Positions 24,064 through 33,416 are shown, numbered from the stretch's first letter. The stretch is 64,000 nucleotides of DNA from Polynucleobacter hirudinilacicola (GCF_002192535.1 NZ_NAIA01000003.1:775954-839953); one strand, 5' to 3'. The notes: generated by a model not told the origin, from the letters alone. Made by a program: numbers and translations.

Positions 24064-24369
24064 ATGCGGATAGTCATCTACTCTATGCTGGTTCTGCTTA
24101 TCGCAATCCAGTACCCACTTTGGTTGGGTAAGGGTGGATGGCTCAAAGTGTATGAGATGGAAAAACAAGTAGAGCTACAGGAAGCAAAAAATAGTCTCTT
24201 AGCCCTTCGCAATGCAAAATTAGCCGGTGATGTTAAAGACTTGAAAGATGGAACGCGCGCCATTGAAGAGCGGGCTAGAGCAGAGCACGGCTTAATTAAA
24301 GAGGGCGAGTTCTTTGTGCAAATCTTGCCAGTCGATAAATCTGCTGCATCTACAGAAATTAAGCAATAA
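24064..24369 (+). CDS. ftsB: Cell division protein FtsB (septum formation initiator)
   Basis: FtsB is a bitopic inner-membrane protein that joins FtsL and FtsQ in the divisome. The 101-residue protein has one N-terminal membrane segment (residues 2-20), then a charged coiled-coil region (EKQVELQEAKNSLLALRNAKL) and the FtsB-type end with IEERARAEHGLIKEGEFFVQ. Position after eno is the conserved location of ftsB in proteobacteria. It converges with hslO, with only 3 bp between the stops. Confidence 0.93.
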   Translation: MRIVIYSMLVLLIAIQYPLWLGKGGWLKVYEMEKQVELQEAKNSLLALRNAKLAGDVKDLKDGTRAIEERARAEHGLIKEGEFFVQILPVDKSAASTEIKQ

Positions 24370-24372
24370 TTT

Positions 24373-25338
24373 TTAGTGTCCGCTAGAAGGCGGCCGAGTA
24401 GCATCACTCAGTAAATCAGTTTTAAAAACCTGCAAACAATCTACGGCATCAAAGCGATACGGTTTTGCACAAAATTCGCAAACAGTTTCAACCGCGCCTT
24501 GTTCATCCAGTATTCCTTGTACCTCTTCTTCGCCAAGCATTCTTAAGACATCAGCAACTTTTTTGCGTGAGCAACGGCAAGAGAAGCGAATCTGTCGAGG
24601 TGGAAAGCTGCGCACCCCATTCTCAGTAGACTCCTCTAAAAAAAGGCGCCTTAAGATCGTTTCAGGCTTGAGAGTGAGGAGCTCTTCGTCAGTAATAGTC
24701 TCGCCTAGAGTCTGGATACGTGTCCAACCTTCAGCAGCGGTCTGTGGATCAAGGTGAGCGTGCCCGCCGGAATCTGGCATGCGCTGCAACAGCAGTCCAC
24801 CAATATGCGAATCATTTGAAGTTAACCAAATCCTGGTTTCCAACTGCTCAGAATTTTGCATATACAGTCCAATTGCCTCTGCAGCGCTTGATACAGGTTT
24901 CATCACATTGCCACGCTCTTCTTGGAGGGCGACTATGCCTTGGTATGGTGGCTGGCCTGGTTCACGCTCTGATGGATCTAAGGTGATGACGAGCTTTCCA
25001 GAGTTGCTGGCATCTAATAACTCACCTAAGCTAGCATTGGGATTGATTTCTGAGGGATCTACGGAAAGCTTGACGGTGGCTCGCATCGATAAATCAGACT
25101 TACATTCAACAACTAGCAGTTGAATTGGTCCTTTACTTTGAGCTTGAATAATCAATGTTCCATCAAACTTCAGGCTAGCGCTAAGGAGGGTGGCTGCGCC
25201 AACAAAATCCCCTAGGATACGGCGCACAACTGGCGGATCGTTGCGACGCTCTAAAACAGCCTGCCAAGCCGTACTGATTGACACAATCTCCCCGCGAACC
25301 GGGGCTCCATCACAGACAAATACTAGTAATTCGTTCAT
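24373..25338 (-). CDS. hslO: Redox-regulated chaperone Hsp33
   Basis: Hsp33 is a holdase switched on by oxidation plus unfolding stress. The 321-residue protein has the N-terminal Hsp33 domain and a C-terminal zinc switch made of FSCRCSRKK and, about 30 residues later, CEFCAKPY, which is the required CxC...CxxC arrangement. All four cysteines are present, so the redox switch should be functional. A tail of about 20 residues after the switch is longer than in E. coli. It converges with ftsB and is divergent from gltX. Confidence 0.95.
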   Translation of the reverse strand: MNELLVFVCDGAPVRGEIVSISTAWQAVLERRNDPPVVRRILGDFVGAATLLSASLKFDGTLIIQAQSKGPIQLLVVECKSDLSMRATVKLSVDPSEINPNASLGELLDASNSGKLVITLDPSEREPGQPPYQGIVALQEERGNVMKPVSSAAEAIGLYMQNSEQLETRIWLTSNDSHIGGLLLQRMPDSGGHAHLDPQTAAEGWTRIQTLGETITDEELLTLKPETILRRLFLEESTENGVRSFPPRQIRFSCRCSRKKVADVLRMLGEEEVQGILDEQGAVETVCEFCAKPYRFDAVDCLQVFKTDLLSDATRPPSSGH

Positions 25339-25402
25339 AGGGCAAAGTATCCACGTTTTTCAATTTTGCCGCCAATTAGTCCGACCTGAGATAATGTGAT
25401 TT

Positions 25403-26800
25403 ATGCATATTCGTACACGTTTCGCCCCCAGTCCCACGGGCTTTATTCACTTGGGCAATCTCCGCAGTGCTCTCTACCCCTGGGCATTTGCACGTCACAA
25501 TAAAGGTGACTTCATTCTTCGTATTGAAGATACCGATGTAGAGCGCTCCACTCAAGAAGCTGTGGACGTGATTATTGAGGGTATGTCTTGGCTTGGACTT
25601 GATTTGGATGAAGGTCCAATCTACCAGATGCAGCGCATTGATCGCTATCGCGAAGTCGTCAAGCAGATGCTAGATAGCGGTCTTGCCTATTCTTGCTATA
25701 TGAGTGAGGAAGAGTTGAATGCGCTTCGTGACCAGCAAATGGCCAATAAAGAAAAGCCACGTTATAACGGTTTATGGAGACCTGAGCCTGGCAAAACCTT
25801 GCCGCCGATTCCGGAAGGTGTTCAACCAGTGATCCGTTTTAAAAATCCCATTGGTGGATCGGTTATCTGGGAGGACGCAGTAAAGGGCAAGATTGAAATT
25901 AGTAATGATGAGCTAGATGATCTTGTAATTGCTCGCCCAGATGGCACACCAACGTATAACTTTTGTGTTGTAGTCGATGACTTGGATATGAAAATCACCC
26001 ATGTGATCCGTGGTGATGATCACGTCAATAACACGCCTCGTCAAATTAATATCATGAAGGCCCTAGGTGGAATGCCGCCTGTATATGCGCATTTGCCGAC
26101 CGTTCTAAATGATGCCGGCGAGAAGATGAGCAAACGTAATGGCGCAATGAGTGTCCGGGACTACCAAAAAGCAGGCTATTTACCTGAGGCTATTCTGAAT
26201 TACTTGGCTCGCCTGGGTTGGTCTCATGGCGATGCAGAGGTGTTTACAAAAGAACAGTTTGTAGATTGGTTCGATTTGGCAAGCCTTGGTCGTTCACCAG
26301 CACAACACAATCCAGAGAAATTACTTTGGTTAAACCACCAATATATTCAGAATGCAGATCCAGCAAAATTAGCCGAGGCTACCAAACCTTTTGCACATCA
26401 ATTGGGTATTGATACAGAAAATGGGCCAAGTTTTGTTGAGGTTGTTGGACTCTTAAAAGATCGCGCCAATACCTTAATTGAAATTGCAGAAGGGGCTAAG
26501 CTCTTTTACTTGCCAGCACCATCGCATAGTACTGAGCAGATTGCTGCCAACATTCCAGAATCTATTGTTCCCGCATTAAAGGATTTAATACTTGCCATTC
26601 AAAATGCAAGCGCTACAAAAGAGGCTTACGCAGCAGCATTTAAAGAGGTGCTAGCCAAGCATGGACTCAAAATGCCGGCCTTGGCAATGCCTGTTCGCTA
26701 CGCATTATTCGCTACCACCCAGACCCCAGCGATTGATTCAGTATTGATGGTATTGGGCCGGGATGAGGCGCTAAAAAGGCTCTCAAAGGTAGTCCACTAG
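25403..26800 (+). CDS. gltX: Glutamyl-tRNA synthetase
   Basis: GltX charges tRNA-Glu. The 465-residue class I enzyme has the HIGH-type motif HLGN at residues 16-19 within [18 protein letters not shown] and the KMSKR motif in [11 protein letters not shown]. The anticodon-binding helical domain fills the C-terminal third. It is followed directly by a tRNA cluster that includes tRNA-Glu, its own substrate. Confidence 0.97.
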   Translation: MHIRTRFAPSPTGFIHLGNLRSALYPWAFARHNKGDFILRIEDTDVERSTQEAVDVIIEGMSWLGLDLDEGPIYQMQRIDRYREVVKQMLDSGLAYSCYMSEEELNALRDQQMANKEKPRYNGLWRPEPGKTLPPIPEGVQPVIRFKNPIGGSVIWEDAVKGKIEISNDELDDLVIARPDGTPTYNFCVVVDDLDMKITHVIRGDDHVNNTPRQINIMKALGGMPPVYAHLPTVLNDAGEKMSKRNGAMSVRDYQKAGYLPEAILNYLARLGWSHGDAEVFTKEQFVDWFDLASLGRSPAQHNPEKLLWLNHQYIQNADPAKLAEATKPFAHQLGIDTENGPSFVEVVGLLKDRANTLIEIAEGAKLFYLPAPSHSTEQIAANIPESIVPALKDLILAIQNASATKEAYAAAFKEVLAKHGLKMPALAMPVRYALFATTQTPAIDSVLMVLGRDEALKRLSKVVH

Positions 26801-26805
26801 GCAAT

Positions 26806-26835
26806 TTGCTCACTTGTACAAAAATAGGCTAAAAT
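26806..26835 (+). promoter_or_regulatory. Candidate sigma-70 promoter of the tRNA cluster
   Basis: TTGCTC at 26806-26811 and TAAAAT at 26830-26835 are 18 bases apart, a near-consensus -35/-10 pair. It lies about 43 bp before tRNA-Ala, suitable for a tRNA operon transcript. The call rests on pattern only. Confidence 0.45.
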
Positions 26836-26878
26836 CTTGGATTGTTTTGAGTGTCTTGCGGTTTTATTGTGGGATTAC

Positions 26879-26954
<76 letters not shown>

Positions 26955-26989
26955 GGCATTCAAAATGGTTGTAATTTGCAGTAGTCCAG

Positions 26990-27065
26990 GTCCCCATCGT
27001 CTAGAGGCCTAGGACATCACCCTTTCACGGTGAGTACGGGGGTTCGAATCCCCCTGGGGACGCCA
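26990..27065 (+). tRNA. tRNA-Glu (anticodon UUC)
   Basis: A 76-nt tRNA. GTCCCCA at 26990-26996 pairs with TGGGGAC at 27055-27061, and GCCA follows. The stem TCACC/GGTGA encloses the loop CTTTCAC with anticodon TTC. It sits 35 bp after tRNA-Ala. Confidence 0.97.
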
Positions 27066-27110
27066 GATATTTTTGGTTGTGGTTGTTTGATGTTTTGTTT
27101 GTTGTAATTT

Positions 27111-27187
27111 GGAGCGGTAGTTCAGTTGGTTAGAATATCTGCCTGTCACGCAGAGGGTCGCGGGTTCGAGTCCCGTCCGTTCCGCCA
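27111..27187 (+). tRNA. tRNA-Asp (anticodon GUC)
   Basis: A 77-nt tRNA. GGAGCGG at 27111-27117 pairs with CCGTTCC at 27177-27183, and GCCA is encoded. The stem TCTGC/GCAGA encloses CTGTCAC with anticodon GTC. It is last in the cluster and is followed by a terminator. Confidence 0.97.
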
Positions 27188-27198
27188 AATTCCAAGAA

Positions 27199-27228
27199 AA
27201 TGCCTCCGTAATAGGAGGCATTTTTATT
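27199..27228. terminator. Rho-independent terminator after the tRNA cluster
   Basis: AATGCCTCC and GGAGGCATT form a 9-bp stem around GTAATA, followed by TTTATTT. It ends the tRNA transcript; its reverse strand may also serve the converging M48 gene. Confidence 0.85.
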
Positions 27229-27242
27229 TCCAGCTTTTTGAT

Positions 27243-28076
27243 TTACAGACCAGGCTTAGCTTTCGGAGCTGAAATATATAAAGGCTGCACAGCTGGCAAC
27301 AGCCCTGTAATTTGTTCAATTCTGGTATCGCCAGATGGGTGAGTAGATAAAAATTCTGGTGGGTTCTTGCCTTCAGTTGCTTTGTTCATTTTTTGCCAAA
27401 CGCTAATTGCCGCTTGAGGGTTATACCCAGCTCTAGCGGCAAGCTCAATACCAATAGCATCTGCCTCGGATTCATTTTGTCGTGAGTTTGGCAGTACCAG
27501 AATATATTGCGTAGCCTGATTTGCTGCATTAATGGCTGATCCGTAAGGACCAGCAGCTGCTAAAGCAATACTGGTTAGTGCGTTTTGGGTCATAGCTTGA
27601 GAGAGTCTTTCTCTGCCATGCTCTCGTAAGGCGTGGGCAATTTCATGCCCCATGATGGCAGCAATCTCATCGTCCGTTAAATTCAGTTGATCAATTAATC
27701 CAGTGTAGAAAGTAATTTTTCCACCTGGAGCGCATGTTGCATTCAGTATTGGCGCATTAATTAAGGTTAGCTGCCAATTCCATTGGCGGGTGTCATCACG
27801 AAATACTGAAGTTTGCGCAATCAAGCGATTCGATATGGTTTTCAGACGGTTGTACGTAGGGCCAGAAGTAACCAGAATATTCTTTTCTTTAGCCTTTTGA
27901 TTTTGTTCGTTGTAACTGATTGCGGATAGTCTATCTACCTCGGCAGATGAGATCACCATGAACTGGGACCGATTGATGCCCACGGCACCTGATCTTGTGG
28001 TGTTAGCACAAGCCAGGAGCAGGGAGATTAATACAGCAGTAAGAACTAATCGAATGTTAAAAAACTGGTGAAACAT
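27243..28076 (-). CDS. M48-family zinc metalloprotease, lipoprotein
   Basis: The 277-residue protein is a periplasmic or outer-membrane lipoprotein protease of the LoiP/YcaL/BepA-like group that acts in envelope quality control. The signal peptide ends in the lipobox LLLAC with Cys23. The zinc site is HEIAH at residues 144-148, and the third ligand Glu204 is in NESEADAIG. No C-terminal TPR domain follows, which separates it from BepA. It lies 10 bp after the exported protein gene upstream on the same strand, so the two are probably co-transcribed. Confidence 0.9.
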   Translation of the reverse strand: MFHQFFNIRLVLTAVLISLLLACANTTRSGAVGINRSQFMVISSAEVDRLSAISYNEQNQKAKEKNILVTSGPTYNRLKTISNRLIAQTSVFRDDTRQWNWQLTLINAPILNATCAPGGKITFYTGLIDQLNLTDDEIAAIMGHEIAHALREHGRERLSQAMTQNALTSIALAAAGPYGSAINAANQATQYILVLPNSRQNESEADAIGIELAARAGYNPQAAISVWQKMNKATEGKNPPEFLSTHPSGDTRIEQITGLLPAVQPLYISAPKAKPGL

Positions 28077-28086
28077 TCACTACAAG

Positions 28087-28695
28087 TTATTTCTTCGGAG
28101 TCGTTATAGAGGCAGCCATCGCATCATAATAAATGACTTTGACTTGCTCTCCAACATTAACATCAGCCAGAAGAGCAGGGTTCTTAACAGTTACTGATGT
28201 CACTTTACCACTTGGTCCTTTTACAGATACCAGTTTTTTATCGCGATCTACTGCAACAATGTCTGCAATGATGGTCGTTTTATTTGCAATCGTCTCAGAT
28301 GGCTTTTCATTTGCTTTCGATGTTGTAACAGTATTGGTTTCTACTTTGCTACGTACACCATCGCTCTTGGTTTTGATCAGCTCGATAGCAACAGCAAGCT
28401 CATAGGTAACGTTGACACGATCCCCTTTTTTGATTTGGTCAAAATTGGTGATTTCTGGTCCTGCTACAAATTTAGATTCGCCTTCTTTATTGCTGAATGT
28501 AATGGTCCGCGTCTTTTTGTCAGTTTTAACTACAGTGCCCTCATAAAGCTGATAGCGGTTATCCACTACAGCTGCATCAATAACCATAGGCTTTGTCGCC
28601 CCAGCATCAGCAGGCTTCGTTTGGGCATTCACTGAAAAAGAGCCGGCCAAGAGGGTTACTATTGCAAGCGAAATGGATGTTAATTTGATATTCAT
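28087..28695 (-). CDS. Exported protein of unknown function with two related beta-rich halves
   Basis: I do not recognise a named family. The 202-residue protein has a signal peptide (MNIKLTSISLAIVTLLAGSF, probably cut after VNAQ). Two halves resemble each other: YEGTVVKTDKKTRTITFSNKEG... with KKGDRVNVTYELAVAIEL, and IADIVAVDRDKKLVSVKGPSG... with NVGEQVKVIYYDAMAASI. Each looks like a small beta-barrel of the kind seen in DUF5666-like periplasmic proteins. It precedes the M48 protease on the minus strand, so an envelope role is likely. A weak AAGGAAAA ribosome site precedes the ATG. Confidence 0.72.
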   Translation of the reverse strand: MNIKLTSISLAIVTLLAGSFSVNAQTKPADAGATKPMVIDAAVVDNRYQLYEGTVVKTDKKTRTITFSNKEGESKFVAGPEITNFDQIKKGDRVNVTYELAVAIELIKTKSDGVRSKVETNTVTTSKANEKPSETIANKTTIIADIVAVDRDKKLVSVKGPSGKVTSVTVKNPALLADVNVGEQVKVIYYDAMAASITTPKK

Positions 28696-28846
28696 AGTTT
28701 TCCTTGTAAATAAGCATTTCTTAACAAGATATTAGCTCACTTTTCTCATTTTTAAGCCTTTAAAGGGCCTTATTCCAGGCTAAGACTGAAGTCTGCAGGT
28801 TTGATAAGATCACTGTTTCATTGTGTAATCCCAATAAGGGTCTGAA

Positions 28847-29627
28847 ATGCCTCAATTTGCCGCAAACTTGACTATGCTATTCACGGAAGCGCCTTTCTTA
28901 GAACGCTTCGAGCGCGCCTCTCAATCAGGATTTAAGGCTGTTGAGTTTCTTTTTCCTTATCCCTATCCAGCTACTGAAATTCAACAGAAGTTAGAACTCT
29001 ATGGTTTGAAGCTCGTTCTACATAACTTACCAGCTGGAGATTGGGATGCTGGAGAGCGCGGAATCGCTTGTCACCCAGATCGCGTAGATGAATTTCGTTC
29101 AGGTGTTGCTAAAGCGATTGAATATGCAAAGATTTTAGGCGTACCTCAGTTAAATTGTTTAGCTGGCAAAGCACCATCTGGAGTTGATAGAAAACTATTG
29201 CACGATACTTTTGTATCCAATCTGAAATACGCAGCTGCCGAGTTGAAGAAAGTGCATCTAAAACTCTTAATTGAGCCAATCAATACTTTTGATATACCTG
29301 GATTCTTTTTATCCACGACACAGCAAGCTCTCGATATTATTAGTGAGGTTGGGTCAGATAATCTTTATGTCCAATACGATATCTATCATGCGCAGCGCAT
29401 GGAAGGTGAGTTAGCCAATACTATTGAAAAAAAATTTGAGCAAGATTGCTCATATTCAATTAGCCGATAATCCCGGGCGAAATGAACCGGGTACTGGCGA
29501 AATAAACTATTCGTATCTGTTTACATTTTTAGATCGAATTGCTTACTCGGGTTGGATTGGTTGCGAATATAAGCCTGCAAGCACTACTGAAGCAGGTTTG
29601 GGCTGGATACAGAAGTTAAATTCATAA
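28847..29627 (+). pseudogene. hyi: Hydroxypyruvate isomerase, frameshifted near the 3' end
   Basis: Hyi interconverts hydroxypyruvate and tartronate semialdehyde, and the next gene encodes the reductase of that product. The first 195 or so codons are a normal Hyi (FAANLTMLFTEAPFLERF, LHNLPAGDWDAGERGI, EPINTFDIPGFFLS, YDIYHAQRMEGEL). After the run of eight A at 29427-29434 the frame changes and a stop follows at 29470. Reading with seven A restores AHIQLADNPGRNEPGTGEINY and the rest to 29627, giving about 259 residues, the usual length. The metal-binding His/Asp of that lost segment are needed for activity, so the gene as written is probably inactive. Sequencing error remains possible. Confidence 0.85.
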
Positions 29628-29659
29628 GATAAATTAAAGAAAATACAAAAGGAGACGTA

Positions 29660-30559
29660 ATGAGTGCGAAATTAAAATTAGGTTTTGTTGGACTAGGAAT
29701 TATGGGTGCCCCAATGGCTGGCCATCTTGTAAAAGCTGGGCACGAGGTATTTATTAATACTAGAAGTAAGGTCCCGCAAGAGCTTGCTTCCTCATCAGCA
29801 ATTCAGTGTGGCAGTCCTAGTGAGGTTGCTGAAAAGGCGGACATTATTTTGATGATGCTTCCAGATACTCCAGATGTTGAAAAGGTTCTATTTGGGGATA
29901 AAGGGATTGCAGCAGGGCTATCCAAAGGAAAAGTGGTTGTGGATATGAGCTCTATCTCTCCTATCGCTACTAAAGAATTTGCCAAGAAGATTAACGCTTT
30001 GGGCTGTGATTATTTGGATTCACCAGTTTCCGGTGGCGAAGTTGGGGCTAAAAATGCAACGCTCTCCATTATGGTGGGTGGCGAAGAGGCTGTATTTGAT
30101 AAAGTGAAGCCGGTTTTTGATTTGATGGGCAAAAACATCAATCTAGTTGGCGGTAATGGCGATGGCCAAACTGCTAAGGTTGCCAATCAAATTATTGTTG
30201 CCTTAAATATTGAGGCTGTTGCAGAGGCGCTTCTGTTTGCATCTAAAGCAGGGGCTGATCCTGCCAAAGTTCGTCAGGCTTTGATGGGCGGTTTTGCGAG
30301 CTCGAAGATTCTTGAAGTGCATGGTGAGCGTATGGTGAAACGTACATTTGATCCTGGCTTTAGAATTGAGTTACATCAAAAGGATTTGAATCTTGCACTT
30401 AATAGCGCACGTGCATTAGGTGTATCACTGCCTAATACAGCTACTGCGCAGGAATTATTTAATTCTTGCTCTGCACATGGCGGCAAGGCTTGGGATCACT
30501 CTGCAATGGTGAAGGCTTTAGAAAAGCTAGCCAACTTTGAGATTGGCCAAAAGGCCTAA
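29660..30559 (+). CDS. glxR: 2-hydroxy-3-oxopropionate (tartronate semialdehyde) reductase
   Basis: The 299-residue protein belongs to the 3-hydroxyisobutyrate dehydrogenase family. It has the NAD(P) glycine loop GFVGLGIMGAPMAGHL, the substrate signature DSPVSGGEVGAKNATLSIMVGG and the catalytic-Lys region KVANQIIVALNIEA. Its place directly after hyi points to tartronate semialdehyde reductase, which makes D-glycerate in glyoxylate use, rather than 3-hydroxyisobutyrate dehydrogenase. A GGAGACG ribosome site lies before the ATG. glcl-type carboligase is not in the window. Confidence 0.88.
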   Translation: MSAKLKLGFVGLGIMGAPMAGHLVKAGHEVFINTRSKVPQELASSSAIQCGSPSEVAEKADIILMMLPDTPDVEKVLFGDKGIAAGLSKGKVVVDMSSISPIATKEFAKKINALGCDYLDSPVSGGEVGAKNATLSIMVGGEEAVFDKVKPVFDLMGKNINLVGGNGDGQTAKVANQIIVALNIEAVAEALLFASKAGADPAKVRQALMGGFASSKILEVHGERMVKRTFDPGFRIELHQKDLNLALNSARALGVSLPNTATAQELFNSCSAHGGKAWDHSAMVKALEKLANFEIGQKA

Positions 30560-30568
30560 GGCCTGAGC

Positions 30569-31156
30569 ATGTCATCAACCTTACTAGTCTATTTGCACGG
30601 CTTCCGATCTTCCCCAAGATCGAGTAAGGCTGTAATGACTGGTGATGCAGTCAGGGCTTTATCTACTGCGGATAATCCAATGGAATGGTATTGTCCGCAG
30701 CTGCTTGCTTCGCCCAAGCAAAGTATGGACATGGTTACAAACCATATCGATCAGTCAAAAGCAGATCGAATAGTGGTAATCGGCTCTTCGCTCGGTGGGT
30801 TTTATACAAACTACTTAGCGGAAAAGTATGGGTGTAAGGCGCTCGCCTTAAATCCTGCTGTTTATGCTGCTAGAGAGCTTGCCCCGCATGTAGGGATGAT
30901 GACAGCCTATGACAGTGATGAGCCTTTTGATTTTCGACCTGAATATATCGATGAGCTAAAGGCCTTGCAGATCGAGGGGATCTCCAATCCTAGCCGTTAC
31001 TTTTTAATTGCAGCAAAGGGTGATGAATTGCTCGATTGGAAAGAAATGGCTGAGTTCTATCAGGGCGCCAAGCAGCTTATCCTCGAAGGTAGCGACCACG
31101 GTATCGCAGACTATGCGGACCATCTGCCAAAGGTTTTGGAGTTTATATCCTCCTAG
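30569..31156 (+). CDS. YqiA/YcfP-family alpha/beta hydrolase (esterase)
   Basis: The 195-residue protein has the YqiA style N-terminus YLHGFRSSPRSSKA, a nucleophile elbow GSSLGGFYTNYLAEKYG and a C-terminal GSDHGIADYADHLP with the catalytic His. E. coli YqiA is an esterase acting on short acyl chains, with unknown physiological substrate. It lies 9 bp after glxR and may be in the same transcript. Confidence 0.83.
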   Translation: MSSTLLVYLHGFRSSPRSSKAVMTGDAVRALSTADNPMEWYCPQLLASPKQSMDMVTNHIDQSKADRIVVIGSSLGGFYTNYLAEKYGCKALALNPAVYAARELAPHVGMMTAYDSDEPFDFRPEYIDELKALQIEGISNPSRYFLIAAKGDELLDWKEMAEFYQGAKQLILEGSDHGIADYADHLPKVLEFISS

Positions 31157-31235
31157 ATGATTGATTGACACCTATTTCTTCTGTAAGATAAGTCAAACGA
31201 TTGATGGCTTTGTCTAGATCGAGAAAGGAGAGTTT

Positions 31236-31805
31236 GTGCTGAGCATCTTGAAATTGGACGCTGGTGGAATTCCCCAAGGTTGGGTTAACGCAGAAGAAGC
31301 AACCAAGCATTACGCCGATAGCAGTGTCATATGGACGCTAGGCGACCCCATCATGAAGATGCGCGGCGGCATCTCTCGAGCCAGTGGCTTGCAGTCAGTC
31401 ATCGAACTTCATTCGATCATTGCCATCAATGGTAGTGCAAAAATCAATTTATTTGATGTTGTTCCCGTCATTACAAAACATAAACTCTTTAAACGTGATC
31501 GTGGCCTCTGCGCATACTGTGGTGATGCAATTCATGAGAATCAAGCTGAGGCCGAACATATCATTCCAAATAGTCGCGGCGGTAAATACTCTTGGATGAA
31601 TCTGGTGATATCTTGCAGGCCTTGCAATCAGCGTAAAGGTAATCGGACTCCTGAACAGGCTGGCATGGGCTTGCTTTACACCCCATACTTACCGAGCTTG
31701 TATGAAGACATGATTCTCAAGGGGCGCAATATTCTTGCCGATCAGATGGACTTTCTTGCGGCTAATTTGCCAAGGAACAGTCGCTTACTTGAAGGTATTC
31801 TCTGA
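31236..31805 (+). CDS. HNH endonuclease
   Basis: The 189-residue protein has a C-terminal HNH domain: CAYCGD, then AEHIIPNSRGG with the catalytic His, W-MNLVISCRPCNQRKGNRTPEQAGM. The two CxxC pairs should bind structural zinc. The first 85 residues are a conserved N-terminal extension of this group of bacterial HNH proteins. The start is a GTG at 31236 after AAAGGAGAG. No restriction, toxin or phage partner is adjacent. Proteins of this type are widespread single-copy chromosomal genes with unclear role. Confidence 0.85.
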   Translation: MLSILKLDAGGIPQGWVNAEEATKHYADSSVIWTLGDPIMKMRGGISRASGLQSVIELHSIIAINGSAKINLFDVVPVITKHKLFKRDRGLCAYCGDAIHENQAEAEHIIPNSRGGKYSWMNLVISCRPCNQRKGNRTPEQAGMGLLYTPYLPSLYEDMILKGRNILADQMDFLAANLPRNSRLLEGIL

Positions 31806-31849
31806 GCTCACAGCTAGGGCAATTTAGGCGGTCATACTCTAGTGGTTTG

Positions 31850-32815
31850 ATGCAATCAACATCGTTACGCATTATTGTCGTAGCGCTATTCATATCCATA
31901 CTGGGCCACCTCATCTTATTTTTTGGTATTCCATTTCTTTCTTTTGGTTCCCCTCCAGAGATTGCAGATGACCTCATTATTAGGACTGAGTTAAAGCTCG
32001 AACCACCCAAGAAAATTCAGATGGCTAAGGCTCCAAAGAAGAAAGTGAGCATAGATAATTCCGCAAATAAAGTCGAGGATTCTAAAGGCTTAGCAACCGC
32101 AGAGCAGGGTGGTACCGGCAATCAACAGGGCGTGGCTTTCAAGCTACCCGAGTCTGGCATTATTTATTACGACGCCTACGTCGATGGGCAAAAGTACCAG
32201 ACGGGAGAAATTGACTGGATTGTCGATGGAAATAATTATCGTCTTCATATCAATATCCCTTATGCATTCGTCGGCCCTTTTGTATTTGAATCACGCGGAA
32301 CCATAGATGCCTACGGTATGGCCCCATCTATCTACTGGACTCAGCGTGGCACGAAACCTCCCCGCTACTCTCGCTTTGATAGAGATGCCAGCGGAGGAGG
32401 GAAGATGTATTTCTCAGAAAAACCGGAGTTCACACCTGACCTTCTTCCAGGCACGCAGGATCGATTTAGTCTCATGTTCCAATTCGCATCTTTATTGAAT
32501 GGGGATAGCAAAATTGATGAGGCTGGCTATATTAGGGCTTTGCCAGTTGTCGATTACAACACCCTGGAGATGTGGCAATTTAAGAGTTATGGAGAGACGG
32601 TTTCTGAAGATATCCCATCTCTCGGTAAGTCCGTGAATCGCCGTTATGCCTTAATGCAACGTGAAAATGATCCCTATAAGCGCCAGGTCGACATATGGCT
32701 TGCCAAAGACTTAGATTGGCTCCCAGGAAGGATTCGGTCTAGGGAAGCTAATGGCAGGGTACTTGAGTTGATCTTTATACAAAAGAACCCATTACCAGCG
32801 GGCACGAAGCCATAA
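31850..32815 (+). CDS. DUF3108 domain-containing protein
   Basis: The 321-residue protein has one N-terminal membrane segment (about residues 8-32), a Lys-rich linker (PPKKIQMAKAPKKKVS) and a beta-rich periplasmic domain matching DUF3108 (YDAYVDGQKYQTGEIDWIVDGNNYRLHI..., ending LPGRIRSREANGRVLELIF). Its function is not known; related proteins look like lipoprotein-carrier-like open barrels. The ATG at 31850 is preferred over the TTG one codon earlier. It converges with the channel gene. Confidence 0.78.
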   Translation: MQSTSLRIIVVALFISILGHLILFFGIPFLSFGSPPEIADDLIIRTELKLEPPKKIQMAKAPKKKVSIDNSANKVEDSKGLATAEQGGTGNQQGVAFKLPESGIIYYDAYVDGQKYQTGEIDWIVDGNNYRLHINIPYAFVGPFVFESRGTIDAYGMAPSIYWTQRGTKPPRYSRFDRDASGGGKMYFSEKPEFTPDLLPGTQDRFSLMFQFASLLNGDSKIDEAGYIRALPVVDYNTLEMWQFKSYGETVSEDIPSLGKSVNRRYALMQRENDPYKRQVDIWLAKDLDWLPGRIRSREANGRVLELIFIQKNPLPAGTKP

Positions 32816-32822
32816 CCCCCCC

Positions 32823-33350
32823 CTAAAAGCCAGTTCCTGACTTGGGGTCCTGACTGGGGCTATTTAGCAAGGCACCCATCATTGAATACAAGGCTGCACC
32901 AGACATCGATACTGCAAAGATTCCAGAAAACGAGATGATGATCGGCAAAATTCTCCATTGCTCAGAAAGGCTGTAATTACCGTATCCAACTGTTGTGTAC
33001 ATTTCGCCGGCAAAGTAAAAGGTCTGTGGATTGGTAGGGAAAACTTTTAATGCAACGCAAATGTAAGCCCAAACCACTATTTCACCTAAGTGGCTGGCTA
33101 TCACCAAGAGAATCGCTACAAAATATGACAAAAAGCTTGCCCCGTAGATACGTTTTTTTGTCATAAACCAATCTATCTTATGAAATGCTCCGGCAATAGC
33201 AAGCACGGCTACGCCATGAACTGCGAGCATTCCGCATGATATGACTAGAACTTCCCATATTTGACCATTTCCCATGTCAACATTGATTTCATTAAATAGG
33301 GTACGAAAACTAGGGAGGTCAGCATTGCTTAAGAGGTCTATTAAGTACAT
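32823..33350 (-). CDS. Two-transmembrane potassium-channel-like protein
   Basis: The 175-residue protein has hydrophobic segments at about residues 32-56 and 72-101, a pore region with the potassium filter TTVGYG at 119-124 (MYTTVGYGNY) and a final segment at about 132-162. This is the Ion_trans_2 pore design without a large regulatory domain: only a short polar C-terminus follows. It may form a tetrameric potassium-selective channel; gating is unknown. The stop is 7 bp from that of the DUF3108 gene on the other strand. Confidence 0.8.
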   Translation of the reverse strand: MYLIDLLSNADLPSFRTLFNEINVDMGNGQIWEVLVISCGMLAVHGVAVLAIAGAFHKIDWFMTKKRIYGASFLSYFVAILLVIASHLGEIVVWAYICVALKVFPTNPQTFYFAGEMYTTVGYGNYSLSEQWRILPIIISFSGIFAVSMSGAALYSMMGALLNSPSQDPKSGTGF

Positions 33351-33416
33351 GTGAGTGTATGGGTTGGATTACAGAAATATCTTATTTGACATAATAATGA
33401 TTATACGCAAATAGCA

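Noticed and set aside
27009-27221. Open frame across the tRNA-Glu and tRNA-Asp genes on the minus strand
   Set aside because: The peptide (GLEPATLCV, GDSNPRTH) is the well-known artefact of translating tRNA T-arms in reverse. The same applies to frames at 2822-3034 and 9087-9272.
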